A program made the position numbers and the translations under genes. From Ruminococcaceae bacterium UBA5423 (GTDB lineage: Bacteria > Bacillota > Clostridia > Oscillospirales > Acutalibacteraceae), in assembly GCA_002409375.1 (NCBI GenBank), contig DHNF01000122.1, positions 2,186-7,464 of the forward strand: a stretch of 5,279 bases of DNA, written 5' to 3'. Under the pieces are notes generated by a model. The model saw nothing but the letters and a program-made list of their open reading frames with translations, was not told where the DNA came from and did not search any database. Of the stretch, positions 1 to 5,261 are shown piece after piece (the first letter of the stretch is position 1; every line of letters starts with the position of its first letter).

Positions 1-240
1 ATCGGATTTCTCAAGATTGACAGTACCCGGCATGCCTCCCGGCAGAACAACCGCTTCAAGCTGGTCGGGTTTAATGTTGCTATCTTCGACATCTGCAGAC
101 ACTATGATATCGTGAGCTCCGCGTATGTTTTTGCCGCCTATTCCAACCGTTACAACATTAATATCTGCACGGCGCAATACATCAACTACGGATAAAGCTT
201 CAATTTCTTCAAATCCATCTGCCAAAAACACGACAACCAT
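1..240 (-). CDS. DJ-1/PfpI (YajL/ThiJ) family protein, N-terminal 80 residues, cut by window edge
   Basis: I translated this from the minus strand: it starts at an ATG at 238-240 and stays open to base 1, giving 80 residues of a family that is usually about 180-190 long. The N-terminus MVVVFLADGFEEIEALSVVD has the DJ-1 signature. The glutamate at residue 14 matches the conserved Glu that hydrogen-bonds the reactive cysteine in DJ-1. Residues 66-69 read LPGG, followed by the family's usual Met/Asn-Pro/Leu-Gly turn. The nucleophilic cysteine near residue 100-106 lies outside the window, so activity cannot be judged. Known members are cytosolic and have been reported as glyoxalase/deglycase-like enzymes, oxidative-stress sensors or chaperones, and the specific role is contested. 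It follows the GNAT gene by 42 bases with no terminator between them and has a strong Shine-Dalgarno, so it is probably the distal gene of the thyX operon. Family assignment is confident; function is not. Confidence 0.9.
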   Translation of the reverse strand, partial: MVVVFLADGFEEIEALSVVDVLRRADINVVTVGIGGKNIRGAHDIIVSADVEDSNIKPDQLEAVVLPGGMPGTVNLEKSD

Positions 241-248
241 ATTTTTTG

Positions 249-256
249 CCTCCCTT
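249..256 (-). promoter_or_regulatory. Ribosome binding site of the DJ-1 family gene
   Basis: On the minus strand this reads AAGGGAGG, ending 8 bases before the ATG at 240. It is the best Shine-Dalgarno in the window and fixes the start of the partial gene. Confidence 0.85.
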
Positions 257-282
257 AATATTAATCTTCAGGTTTTAAAACA

Positions 283-1164
283 TTAATCAAAGGCCAAACC
301 CATGTACGGTGCACAATTTTTTGTTTTCGCAAACAGGCGTTGTGCCTTTTTTGTTAAAGGATAGACCATTCCAAATTCTTTTTCGGTATCACCGGCTTGC
401 AAAACAGGCTTTCTAATCGTTACAGAGTCAAATTTAAATTTTGATGACACCGCACATTTAAGTGCATTTTCAAACTCGGGGCGGCACACCCATTCCCTGA
501 TAAAAAGGGTGTTTTGATACGGTTCGCACAAAGCCCAACATCCATCACCCAATACTACTGCTCCTCCTGCACTGACAGCCAGTTTAACAGCATAACTTAC
601 AAGCTTGTCCGGCCATTCAACCCAGGCGGGATGCCCCGACAAAACAAGATTGCGTCTCGCCGCTGCACCAACGCCATCAATATCAAATCTAAACCCCCGA
701 CATTCGTCTGTTTTGCAAACTCCATGCAAAAAATCTTGTACCGATTGAGTTGTTTCATTTGTATGAAAATAAGTTTGATAACCAAGTCGTTCATAATATT
801 TAAAAAGGGCGGGCGAGGCCGGATGCAAAAAGCAGGCATCAACGCCCTTTGATTCAAGCCCTTTATGCACTTGTTCAAGCAGCTGCCTAAACAACCCGCG
901 CCCCCTGTACGGCGTCAATGTAGCTGCCGCATAAACATAGCGTAGATTTAATGTGTCAGTATTAGCGGCAGTTTTCAATACAGAGGGCAAAACAAACACC
1001 ATTGAAACCGGACGACCGTCCTCTACCCACACTGCACATGTTTCAGAAGATAACGCAAAATTAAAGAATTCAATAATACTCTCTGGGCTGTCATCAGAAA
1101 AAGCATCGAGCCAGATGTCAGTAAGCTGCGGCGCCGCTTTTTTACCAACATATTCAATCGGCAT
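283..1164 (-). CDS. GNAT family N-acetyltransferase with an extra C-terminal domain (293 aa)
   Basis: This is a predicted cytosolic acetyl-CoA-dependent N-acyltransferase of unknown substrate. The N-terminal half (about residues 1-140) is the GNAT fold. Residues 75-99 form motif A: a strand (YVYAAATLTP) followed by the acetyl-CoA pyrophosphate-binding loop YRGRGLFRQLL. Motif B is visible around 113-129 (LHPASPALFKYYERLGY). Residues about 150-293 form a second region ending in GMVYPL and PYMGLAFD, a tail I associate with two-part GNAT proteins of Clostridia. The total length of 293 is about twice a minimal GNAT domain. The ATG lies two bases after the stop of the DUF2156 gene (TAA-AT-ATG), with a weak GGGG-type Shine-Dalgarno 8 bases upstream inside that gene, so translational coupling is likely. 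No signal peptide or membrane segment is visible. The GNAT fold is confident; the substrate cannot be read from the sequence. Confidence 0.88.
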   Translation of the reverse strand: MPIEYVGKKAAPQLTDIWLDAFSDDSPESIIEFFNFALSSETCAVWVEDGRPVSMVFVLPSVLKTAANTDTLNLRYVYAAATLTPYRGRGLFRQLLEQVHKGLESKGVDACFLHPASPALFKYYERLGYQTYFHTNETTQSVQDFLHGVCKTDECRGFRFDIDGVGAAARRNLVLSGHPAWVEWPDKLVSYAVKLAVSAGGAVVLGDGCWALCEPYQNTLFIREWVCRPEFENALKCAVSSKFKFDSVTIRKPVLQAGDTEKEFGMVYPLTKKAQRLFAKTKNCAPYMGLAFD

Positions 1165-1166
1165 AT

Positions 1167-2081
1167 TTACTGCCCCATTCCCTTTTCTGTACCGACATAC
1201 TTTTCAACAATCTCTACCGGCCGGTATGACCGCTTGGCACGCCGCAATCCCTCTATTCCCATATCATTTTCCCTGTTAATTAAAGAATACTTTCCGTAAA
1301 GCTCTCTTGTCGCAAACTCCTGATTAATCACTGCATAGGCACCTGAATAATCTAAACGTGCTTTTTCAGTATGGATGTCATAAACTTCATCACTTATCGG
1401 AGAGCCCAGTGTCATTGCGACAACTTTGCCGTCAACTCTCAGCAGCCCCCCGGTAATAGAAAGCTTGTCCATATTTTTCAATGCCTGATTAATTGATTGT
1501 TTTTCAGAACGCAATACGGGATCGCTGCAGTTGCTCTTTTCGGTACACCACTGTATAACCATATCAAAAACTTCACTGCTGTTACTGTCATCTATTCTTT
1601 CATAACTCCAGTTGTATTTTGCATTAAATGTTGAGATATGGTTGCGCTTTGAGTGATATTTGCGTCCTTTGAGCAAGCTTAAATCTTCGGTTCTGTAGAT
1701 GTAATCAAAGTCACCCTTTGACGGATGCCATTCAAAAACACCGGGAAACCAATCATTAATTTGCTCTGCAGTGGCAGTGTCTGCACCAAACAGTGTCAAT
1801 GACTCATCGTTTTGATGCTGGAATTTGCGCAACAGCTCAATGTCTTGTCTCAAATCGCCGCCGACAGGTAATAGATACAGCGGCTCGACATCTCCTGACC
1901 TGACGAACAAAGTATTGTTAAATTGCGCAATTTGGTTCATATAATACTTGCGCCACATCCATATCGTGGTATACGAAAATTCGCATATTTTCATACCGGC
2001 ATTTTTAAGCATAGGAGCCGCCCATTTGGCGTCGTTTACCGTAGGTTCTTTGAAATCAAGCTTTATCGTAGTGGCTGGCAA
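1167..2081 (-). CDS. DUF2156 protein (LPG_synthase_C / MprF C-terminal-like acyltransferase fold), 304 aa, TTG start
   Basis: This is a soluble homologue of the catalytic C-terminal domain of phosphatidylglycerol lysyltransferases (MprF), a tandem GNAT-like fold that in MprF uses aminoacyl-tRNA. The diagnostic stretches are residues 34-47 (EFSYTTIWMWRKYY), residues 137-152 (the basic motif LKGRKYHSKRNHISTF), residues 237-257 (HTEKA through the INQEFA helix) and residues 268-289 (INREND-GIEGLRRAKRSYRP). No membrane segments are present, unlike full MprF, so it need not act on a lipid. The start is TTG at 2081-2079. An in-frame TAA directly precedes it, the next in-frame ATG is codon 24, and the AAGGAT Shine-Dalgarno is correctly spaced for TTG, so I keep TTG; starting at codon 24 would cut into the first domain. 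It follows tmk by 17 bases and precedes the GNAT gene by two. The family is confident; the substrate is unknown. Confidence 0.9.
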   Translation of the reverse strand: MPATTIKLDFKEPTVNDAKWAAPMLKNAGMKICEFSYTTIWMWRKYYMNQIAQFNNTLFVRSGDVEPLYLLPVGGDLRQDIELLRKFQHQNDESLTLFGADTATAEQINDWFPGVFEWHPSKGDFDYIYRTEDLSLLKGRKYHSKRNHISTFNAKYNWSYERIDDSNSSEVFDMVIQWCTEKSNCSDPVLRSEKQSINQALKNMDKLSITGGLLRVDGKVVAMTLGSPISDEVYDIHTEKARLDYSGAYAVINQEFATRELYGKYSLINRENDMGIEGLRRAKRSYRPVEIVEKYVGTEKGMGQ

Positions 2082-2090
2082 TTAGTTTCA

Positions 2091-2096
2091 ATCCTT
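2091..2096 (-). promoter_or_regulatory. Ribosome binding site supporting the TTG start of the DUF2156 gene
   Basis: The minus strand reads AAGGAT in the 17-base gap after the tmk stop, 9 bases before the TTG codon. Together with the in-frame stop immediately upstream of TTG, it selects TTG over the internal ATG at codon 24. Confidence 0.7.
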
Positions 2097-2098
2097 AT

Positions 2099-2755
2099 TT
2101 ATTCATTAATCAATTTAATCAGTTTATTTGTTATTTCATGCTGTGGCAAAGGCTTGCCGTTCATTGCGCAGGGCACAACCTTCCAACAAAGCTTTTCTGC
2201 CGCATAAAGTGCAGCCTCACGACAATCCTGCAAATATTTCACATCCCGCTCGTGAATATCCCGACGGTCTGCATCGCCCCGGTACCTGTGTGATAGCAGA
2301 CATTGTGAAACAGATGGCGGCATATCTAAAAAAACGACCAAATCGGGACGCGGCAATCCTAACAAATCATATTCATAGCCGTTAAGCCAATTAAGATAGC
2401 TGTCCCACTGATTTTTCGGCAGCTTTGGCATCTGGTGTATTGCGTTGGATGTGGTGTATCGTGCAGCTAATATCAGCGCACCCTCGTTATAATCGTGTTG
2501 CCAAAACCTTTTGAAACTGGCATATCGGTCAACTGCGTAAAACGAAGATGCAGCATATGCGTTAACCGAATCAGGTGAATTTCCGAATTCGCCCTTGAGA
2601 TACATTTTGACCAGCGATGACGACGGCTGCTCATAATCGGGAAAACAAATCTTTTTATATTTTGTCCCGAGAGCCGAGAGATACTCATCAAGACGATCGA
2701 ACTGTGTGGTTTTACCGCTCCCGTCAAGTCCGTCGATAACGACAAGCCGAGCCAT
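2099..2755 (-). CDS. tmk: Thymidylate (dTMP) kinase, with an altered DR-Y motif
   Basis: It phosphorylates dTMP to dTDP with ATP in the cytosol, the step after thymidylate synthase. At 218 residues it has normal family length. The P-loop is GLDGSGKT at residues 9-16, with K15 as the phosphate-binding lysine. The first DR motif is at 76-77 (YAVDRYAS). The region matching the canonical DR(Y/H) dTMP-binding motif reads LILAARYTTSN at 94-104, so the aspartate is replaced by A98 while R99 and Y100 remain. The conserved PDLVVFLDMPP strand is at 137-147, and an arginine-rich LID (RYRGDADRR) at 157-165. The sequence resembles a divergent Clostridia-type branch more than E. coli Tmk, so a related deoxynucleoside monophosphate kinase role remains possible. 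Its ATG overlaps the thyX stop (TAATG), and AAGGGG stands 8 bases upstream, which implies translational coupling with thyX. Confidence 0.88.
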   Translation of the reverse strand: MARLVVIDGLDGSGKTTQFDRLDEYLSALGTKYKKICFPDYEQPSSSLVKMYLKGEFGNSPDSVNAYAASSFYAVDRYASFKRFWQHDYNEGALILAARYTTSNAIHQMPKLPKNQWDSYLNWLNGYEYDLLGLPRPDLVVFLDMPPSVSQCLLSHRYRGDADRRDIHERDVKYLQDCREAALYAAEKLCWKVVPCAMNGKPLPQHEITNKLIKLINE

Positions 2756-3525
2756 TATTTTAGCCCCTTCATTTTATTATAGTATTGCCGCACCTGTGCA
2801 GCCTTGCCGCATGTCATTTTTCCCTCGGGGCAAGCGCCGTGCAGGCATGGCGGACCCGAACGCTTAAAAAGGTGCGGTGCCACATTAATACACAGCTTCA
2901 GCATTTCTTGGCTGAGTTTTTGTATTTCCCATTGTGCGCGATTGCAACACCTGTGAGAAAAAAAATTGTTAAGACTGCGTGCATTCATTGTGACAATCAT
3001 TTTTGTGGTGCATGCGTTTGGAAGAACAAAACGCGCATCCTCGATAGCCCGCTTTTCGGCTGCACGCTCGGCCGTTTTTTTGTCAGTTCCGCATTCTAAA
3101 AGCTCTTTTAAATGTTTTTGTCGCAAAAGATTTGTCAGCCGTTCATAATGTGCCATATCCTCCTGCATTGCTTTAATATAAATTTCCCGTGCTTCGGGCA
3201 GTGCACCAATCTCGGGCGGTATAACATATTCAAAGCTGCTTTCACGCACATAGCGCTGACTTTGCACACTGTAAGACGCTATGCGATGGCGCGTTAACTG
3301 GGCAAGCAAAGAACGGGATACGCCCTCTATACCAAAAGTAAATGTTGCATGCTCAATCGGACTTTCATGCCCTATCTCAGACAGCATGTCCACAAAAGCA
3401 GCAGTTTTTTCATCAGTAAGGCTATCGGTCAAGTCATCAATCGTTGCAGGCGAATAGCATAGCTTGGCCGCTGCCGCAACTGTATGTTCGGGCTGTGGAG
3501 TGTGCGCCAACAGTGTAACCCTCAT
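2755..3525 (-). CDS. thyX: FAD-dependent thymidylate synthase ThyX
   Basis: It converts dUMP to dTMP using methylene-tetrahydrofolate and reduced FAD, a cytosolic homotetramer in characterised members. The ThyX signature RHR-X7-S is present at residues 79-89 (R79 H80 R81, S89), followed by QRY. Downstream, FVLPNACTTKMIV (166-178) and NNFFSHRCCNRAQWEI (186-201) match the conserved active-site region. I start at ATG 3525-3523 rather than the TTG two codons upstream, because AAGGGG lies 8 bases from the ATG but only 2 from the TTG; this gives 256 residues. The N-terminus MRVTLLAHTPQPE then matches the usual family start. The protein is longer than compact ThyX enzymes of about 220 residues, owing to a C-terminal tail with C227, C232 and C239 in a GPPC-x4-C-PEGKMTCGK pattern. 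It is the first gene of the operon, directly behind a good promoter, and overlaps tmk by one base. Confidence 0.96.
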   Translation of the reverse strand: MRVTLLAHTPQPEHTVAAAAKLCYSPATIDDLTDSLTDEKTAAFVDMLSEIGHESPIEHATFTFGIEGVSRSLLAQLTRHRIASYSVQSQRYVRESSFEYVIPPEIGALPEAREIYIKAMQEDMAHYERLTNLLRQKHLKELLECGTDKKTAERAAEKRAIEDARFVLPNACTTKMIVTMNARSLNNFFSHRCCNRAQWEIQKLSQEMLKLCINVAPHLFKRSGPPCLHGACPEGKMTCGKAAQVRQYYNKMKGLK

Positions 3526-3533
3526 CAGCAATT

Positions 3534-3539
3534 CCCCTT
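3534..3539 (-). promoter_or_regulatory. Ribosome binding site of thyX, deciding ATG over an upstream TTG
   Basis: The minus strand reads AAGGGG, 8 bases before ATG 3525 and only 2 bases before the in-frame TTG at 3531. The spacing favours the ATG. Confidence 0.8.
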
Positions 3540-3563
3540 TTATACTAAATATGTCGTTTTATA

Positions 3564-3592
3564 AGTATACCAGAATTTAGGCAGTGCTTCAA
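3564..3592 (-). promoter_or_regulatory. Sigma-A-type promoter of the thyX-tmk operon
   Basis: On the minus strand the -35 element is TTGAAG (3592-3587), the spacer is 17 bp, and the -10 element is TATACT (3569-3564), preceded by TGG to give an extended -10. Transcription would begin near 3557, leaving a leader of about 30 bases before the thyX ATG. No terminator or attenuator hairpin is seen in that leader. Confidence 0.75.
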
Positions 3593-3723
3593 CATTTTTA
3601 AACTATATATTTATGGATTTAAAATCATGTAGGAAACACTGTCTTAGGCATTGTGCATTGTTTGGTCGATTAATTTTTATCAGTGTAGTTGGTTACGCAA
3701 TGCAAAGTTTTAAATGTTACGAA

Positions 3724-3760
3724 GTACTACAATATATTAGGCACATTTTTGATGTAGTAC
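3724..3760. repeat. 8-bp perfect inverted repeat with 21-base spacer upstream of the thyX promoter
   Basis: GTACTACA (3724-3731) and TGTAGTAC (3753-3760) are exact reverse complements around an AT-rich spacer. It lies about 130 bases upstream of the thyX -35 element and just past the S41 terminator. It could be a regulator site, an RNA stem, or chance; nothing in the sequence separates these. Confidence 0.5.
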
Positions 3761-3787
3761 GAACTGTTGCCGCCCGTTCACAATTAT

Positions 3788-3819
3788 TAAAAAATAGGGC
3801 GCGATGCCCCCATCGCGCC
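3788..3819 (-). terminator. Rho-independent terminator of the S41/PDZ gene, possibly bidirectional
   Basis: A perfect 9-bp stem (3798-3806 GGCGCGATG paired with 3811-3819 CATCGCGCC) closes a 4-base loop. On the minus strand it is followed by CTATTTTTT, a typical U-tract, and it begins 13 bases after the TGA of the S41 gene. On the plus strand the same hairpin is followed by GTTTCTTTTT, so it could also stop transcription coming the other way. Confidence 0.92.
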
Positions 3820-3832
3820 GTTTCTTTTTGCA

Positions 3833-5101
3833 TCATTGTGAAGCAGTGGTGCTTGTCGCCTGTGTTTGTGTTTGCTCGGTTGTAGCCGCCGCTGTGCCGG
3901 TGGTTCTTTCGGTATCCGGCTGTCCGCCTTTTAGCGCCAAAAACGCAGCCTGCATTTGAGGGTCATTTTTTTCAGTCAAAAATGCAAAGCGATTTTCCAT
4001 CTCGGCCGGCATAGCTGCATATACATCGGTTTGTATGCCTTTGCCCTCGATACCCTCGCCACCGGCAAGCATTAAGGAAGCGACCGAAATTTTAATTGCA
4101 GCGCCATCAGCAGCCAGCTTGTAATATTTTTGAACTGTTCCGTGTCCCGCTGTGCTAACCCCGACAACCGTTGTTTTTTTAAACTGCTGCAAAACGCCCG
4201 CAAACAGTTCAGCCTCTCCTGCAGTAGCACTGTTTACAAGTGTCACGGTTGGCTTTGTTATTTCAAATGTTCCGTCAGACTCAATATCAACGGTGGAATT
4301 ACGGTACACACAACGCGCATATGTGCCGCGGGGTATTAACGTACTGATCACCGCACGCGCCGCGCTAAGATCACCGCCTTTGTTAAACCTTAAATCAAAT
4401 ATATAATTTTCTGCACCCTTCTCCTCAAGTGAGTTAAATGCAGTCCTGAACTGGTCAGGTGTATTGCTGTAAAATGCAGAAATTCGGATATACCCGGTAG
4501 TATCAATAAGCCGACTTTCAACGCTTGATAATGTATAGCTGCTTGACGAAATCTCAAAAGCTGTCGGAGAATCATCACGGTTTACCGTAAGCTTAGCCTT
4601 GTCGGCGCTTTCAATTTTTGAACGTGCCTGTGCAAACCCGGACGCCCTGACTTCTTTTCCGTCAAGCTGAGTGATGACATCGCCTTTCTTAATACCGGCT
4701 TTGTCGGCAGGTGAATTTTTGTGAACCGCCGAAATCACAACAGCACCGTTATCAAGCTGAGTGACTTCAAGTCCAAGACCTGTCCATTTGCCCGACAACC
4801 GCTCAGTCTCCTTTTTATACTGAACAGAGGTTAAATATGCAGCATACGGATCGTTTAAACCGGCGATATATCCCCTTGCAATAGAAGCACGCAGCAAATC
4901 CTCATCAATTTCACCGTTATAATTATTGCGAACTTGCTTGTCTACCTCGTTTATATAATCAAACATTGCCTGACGCTGGCTTACATTTTTTAATTTATAG
5001 TTGAATTGACGCATTGCAATTACCCAAGTCACAGTAACTGTAAGTGCCACAGCAAGTATAACAAATGTAGTGGCGGCACCAAGCGAAATTTTTTTATTCA
5101 T
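3833..5101 (-). CDS. S41 family (C-terminal processing protease-like) PDZ protein lacking catalytic Ser and Lys
   Basis: This is a membrane-anchored CtpA/CtpB-type protein of 422 residues, within the usual family length. After a short basic N-terminus (MNKK), residues about 7-29 form one hydrophobic segment, a signal anchor that places the rest outside the membrane. Residues about 45-95 match the S41 N-terminal region, including NDPYAAYLT. A PDZ domain spans about 105-175 (GLGLEV, then SPADKAGIKKGDVI). The protease core follows: FDLRFNKGGDL (235-245), LVNSATAGEAELFAG (288-302), STAGHGTVQ (316-324) and IEGKGIQTDV (351-360). Aligned to the usual TASA-AE and YGKGTVQ motifs, the nucleophile position is G295 and the lysine position H320; Q324, matching the third triad residue of CtpB, is kept. 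It is therefore probably proteolytically inactive. Residues about 395-422 are a Thr/Ala/Gln-rich tail. The ATG has AAGG 7 bases upstream. It appears to be a single-gene transcript with its own promoter and terminator. Confidence 0.93.
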   Translation of the reverse strand: MNKKISLGAATTFVILAVALTVTVTWVIAMRQFNYKLKNVSQRQAMFDYINEVDKQVRNNYNGEIDEDLLRASIARGYIAGLNDPYAAYLTSVQYKKETERLSGKWTGLGLEVTQLDNGAVVISAVHKNSPADKAGIKKGDVITQLDGKEVRASGFAQARSKIESADKAKLTVNRDDSPTAFEISSSSYTLSSVESRLIDTTGYIRISAFYSNTPDQFRTAFNSLEEKGAENYIFDLRFNKGGDLSAARAVISTLIPRGTYARCVYRNSTVDIESDGTFEITKPTVTLVNSATAGEAELFAGVLQQFKKTTVVGVSTAGHGTVQKYYKLAADGAAIKISVASLMLAGGEGIEGKGIQTDVYAAMPAEMENRFAFLTEKNDPQMQAAFLALKGGQPDTERTTGTAAATTEQTQTQATSTTASQ

Positions 5102-5108
5102 ACACTAA

Positions 5109-5112
5109 CCTT
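5109..5112 (-). promoter_or_regulatory. Ribosome binding site of the S41/PDZ gene
   Basis: The minus strand reads AAGG 7 bases before the ATG at 5101, within a purine-rich stretch that also has GGAAAGG just upstream. It is modest in strength but well spaced. Confidence 0.6.
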
Positions 5113-5182
5113 GCCTTTCCATTGTACTATTCACGATAAGGGTTGATATGGTTGAGAAAAATTTTTGTCCACCCGTATTTGC

Positions 5183-5208
5183 AGGGGTTTTTTGTATTAT
5201 ACACCCCT
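5183..5208. repeat. Inverted repeat AGGGGT-N14-ACCCCT flanking the -10 element of the S41 promoter
   Basis: AGGGGT (5183-5188) and ACCCCT (5203-5208) are perfect reverse complements. They bracket the -10 hexamer and the likely start site, a position where a bound repressor would block initiation. With six-base arms, chance is possible. Confidence 0.45.
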
Positions 5209-5224
5209 ATACCCTCACAGTCAA
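5196..5224 (-). promoter_or_regulatory. Near-consensus sigma-A promoter of the S41/PDZ gene
   Basis: On the minus strand the -35 is TTGACT (5224-5219), the spacer is exactly 17 bp, and the -10 is a perfect TATAAT (5201-5196). Transcription would start near 5189, giving a leader of about 88 bases. This is the strongest promoter in the window. Short inverted repeats overlap both hexamers and may be operators. Confidence 0.85.
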
Positions 5225-5261
5225 TTTGTGAAAGCCGGGCTTAAAAATATTTTTATATTAT

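Larger units (their letters stand above)
3532..3832. other. Intergenic region between the S41 gene and the thyX operon
   Basis: This 301-base gap is flanked by two minus-strand genes. Its right end holds the S41 gene terminator and its left end the thyX promoter. The AT-rich middle (about 3600-3780) has no credible gene: the only long plus-strand frame (3613-3885) runs through the terminator hairpin into the S41 gene and has no homology that I recognise. The middle contains an 8-bp inverted repeat (3724-3760), listed separately, and weaker short repeats such as ACACTG/CAGTGT and TGCATTG/CAATGCA, which could be chance. Confidence 0.6.

Noticed and set aside
255..282. Short palindromes TTAATATTAA and GTTTTAAAAC between the GNAT and DJ-1 genes, considered as a terminator
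   Set aside because: They are pure A/T or nearly so, with no loop or GC stem. They would not form a stable terminator, so I treat the two genes as co-transcribed.
514..1279. Plus-strand and alternative minus-strand frames over the GNAT gene (for example 514-852, 597-878, 953-1279)
   Set aside because: They overlap a well-supported gene in another frame or on the other strand, and their translations are basic and Cys/Ser-rich without motifs, as expected of shadow frames.
1923..2745. Plus-strand and alternative frames over the DUF2156 start and tmk (1923-2207, 2128-2385, 2473-2745)
   Set aside because: These are shadows of tmk and the DUF2156 gene. Both real genes carry family motifs and Shine-Dalgarno sequences, and the shadows carry neither.
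2785..3297. Plus-strand frames opposite thyX (2785-3099, 2966-3148, 3112-3297)
   Set aside because: They lie fully within thyX, whose RHR-X7-S signature leaves no doubt about the coding strand.
3529..3531. TTG start for thyX two codons upstream of the ATG
   Set aside because: It is only 2 bases from the AAGGGG Shine-Dalgarno, while the ATG at 3525 is 8 bases away and gives the usual ThyX N-terminus.
3635..3704. Interleaved short repeats ACACTG/CAGTGT and TGCATTG/CAATGCA, suggesting an RNA pseudoknot
   Set aside because: The arms are 6-7 bases over loops of about 40 bases, with no promoter found to transcribe the region as an RNA; chance is sufficient.
3613..3885. A 90-residue plus-strand frame in the intergenic region
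   Set aside because: It runs through the terminator hairpin and into the 3' end of the S41 gene on the opposite strand, has no clear Shine-Dalgarno, and shows no recognisable domain.
5232..5242. AAGCC-G-GGCTT followed by an A/T-rich stretch, considered as a plus-strand terminator
   Set aside because: The stem is five base pairs with a one-base loop, which cannot fold as drawn, and the downstream run is mixed A and T rather than a U-tract.
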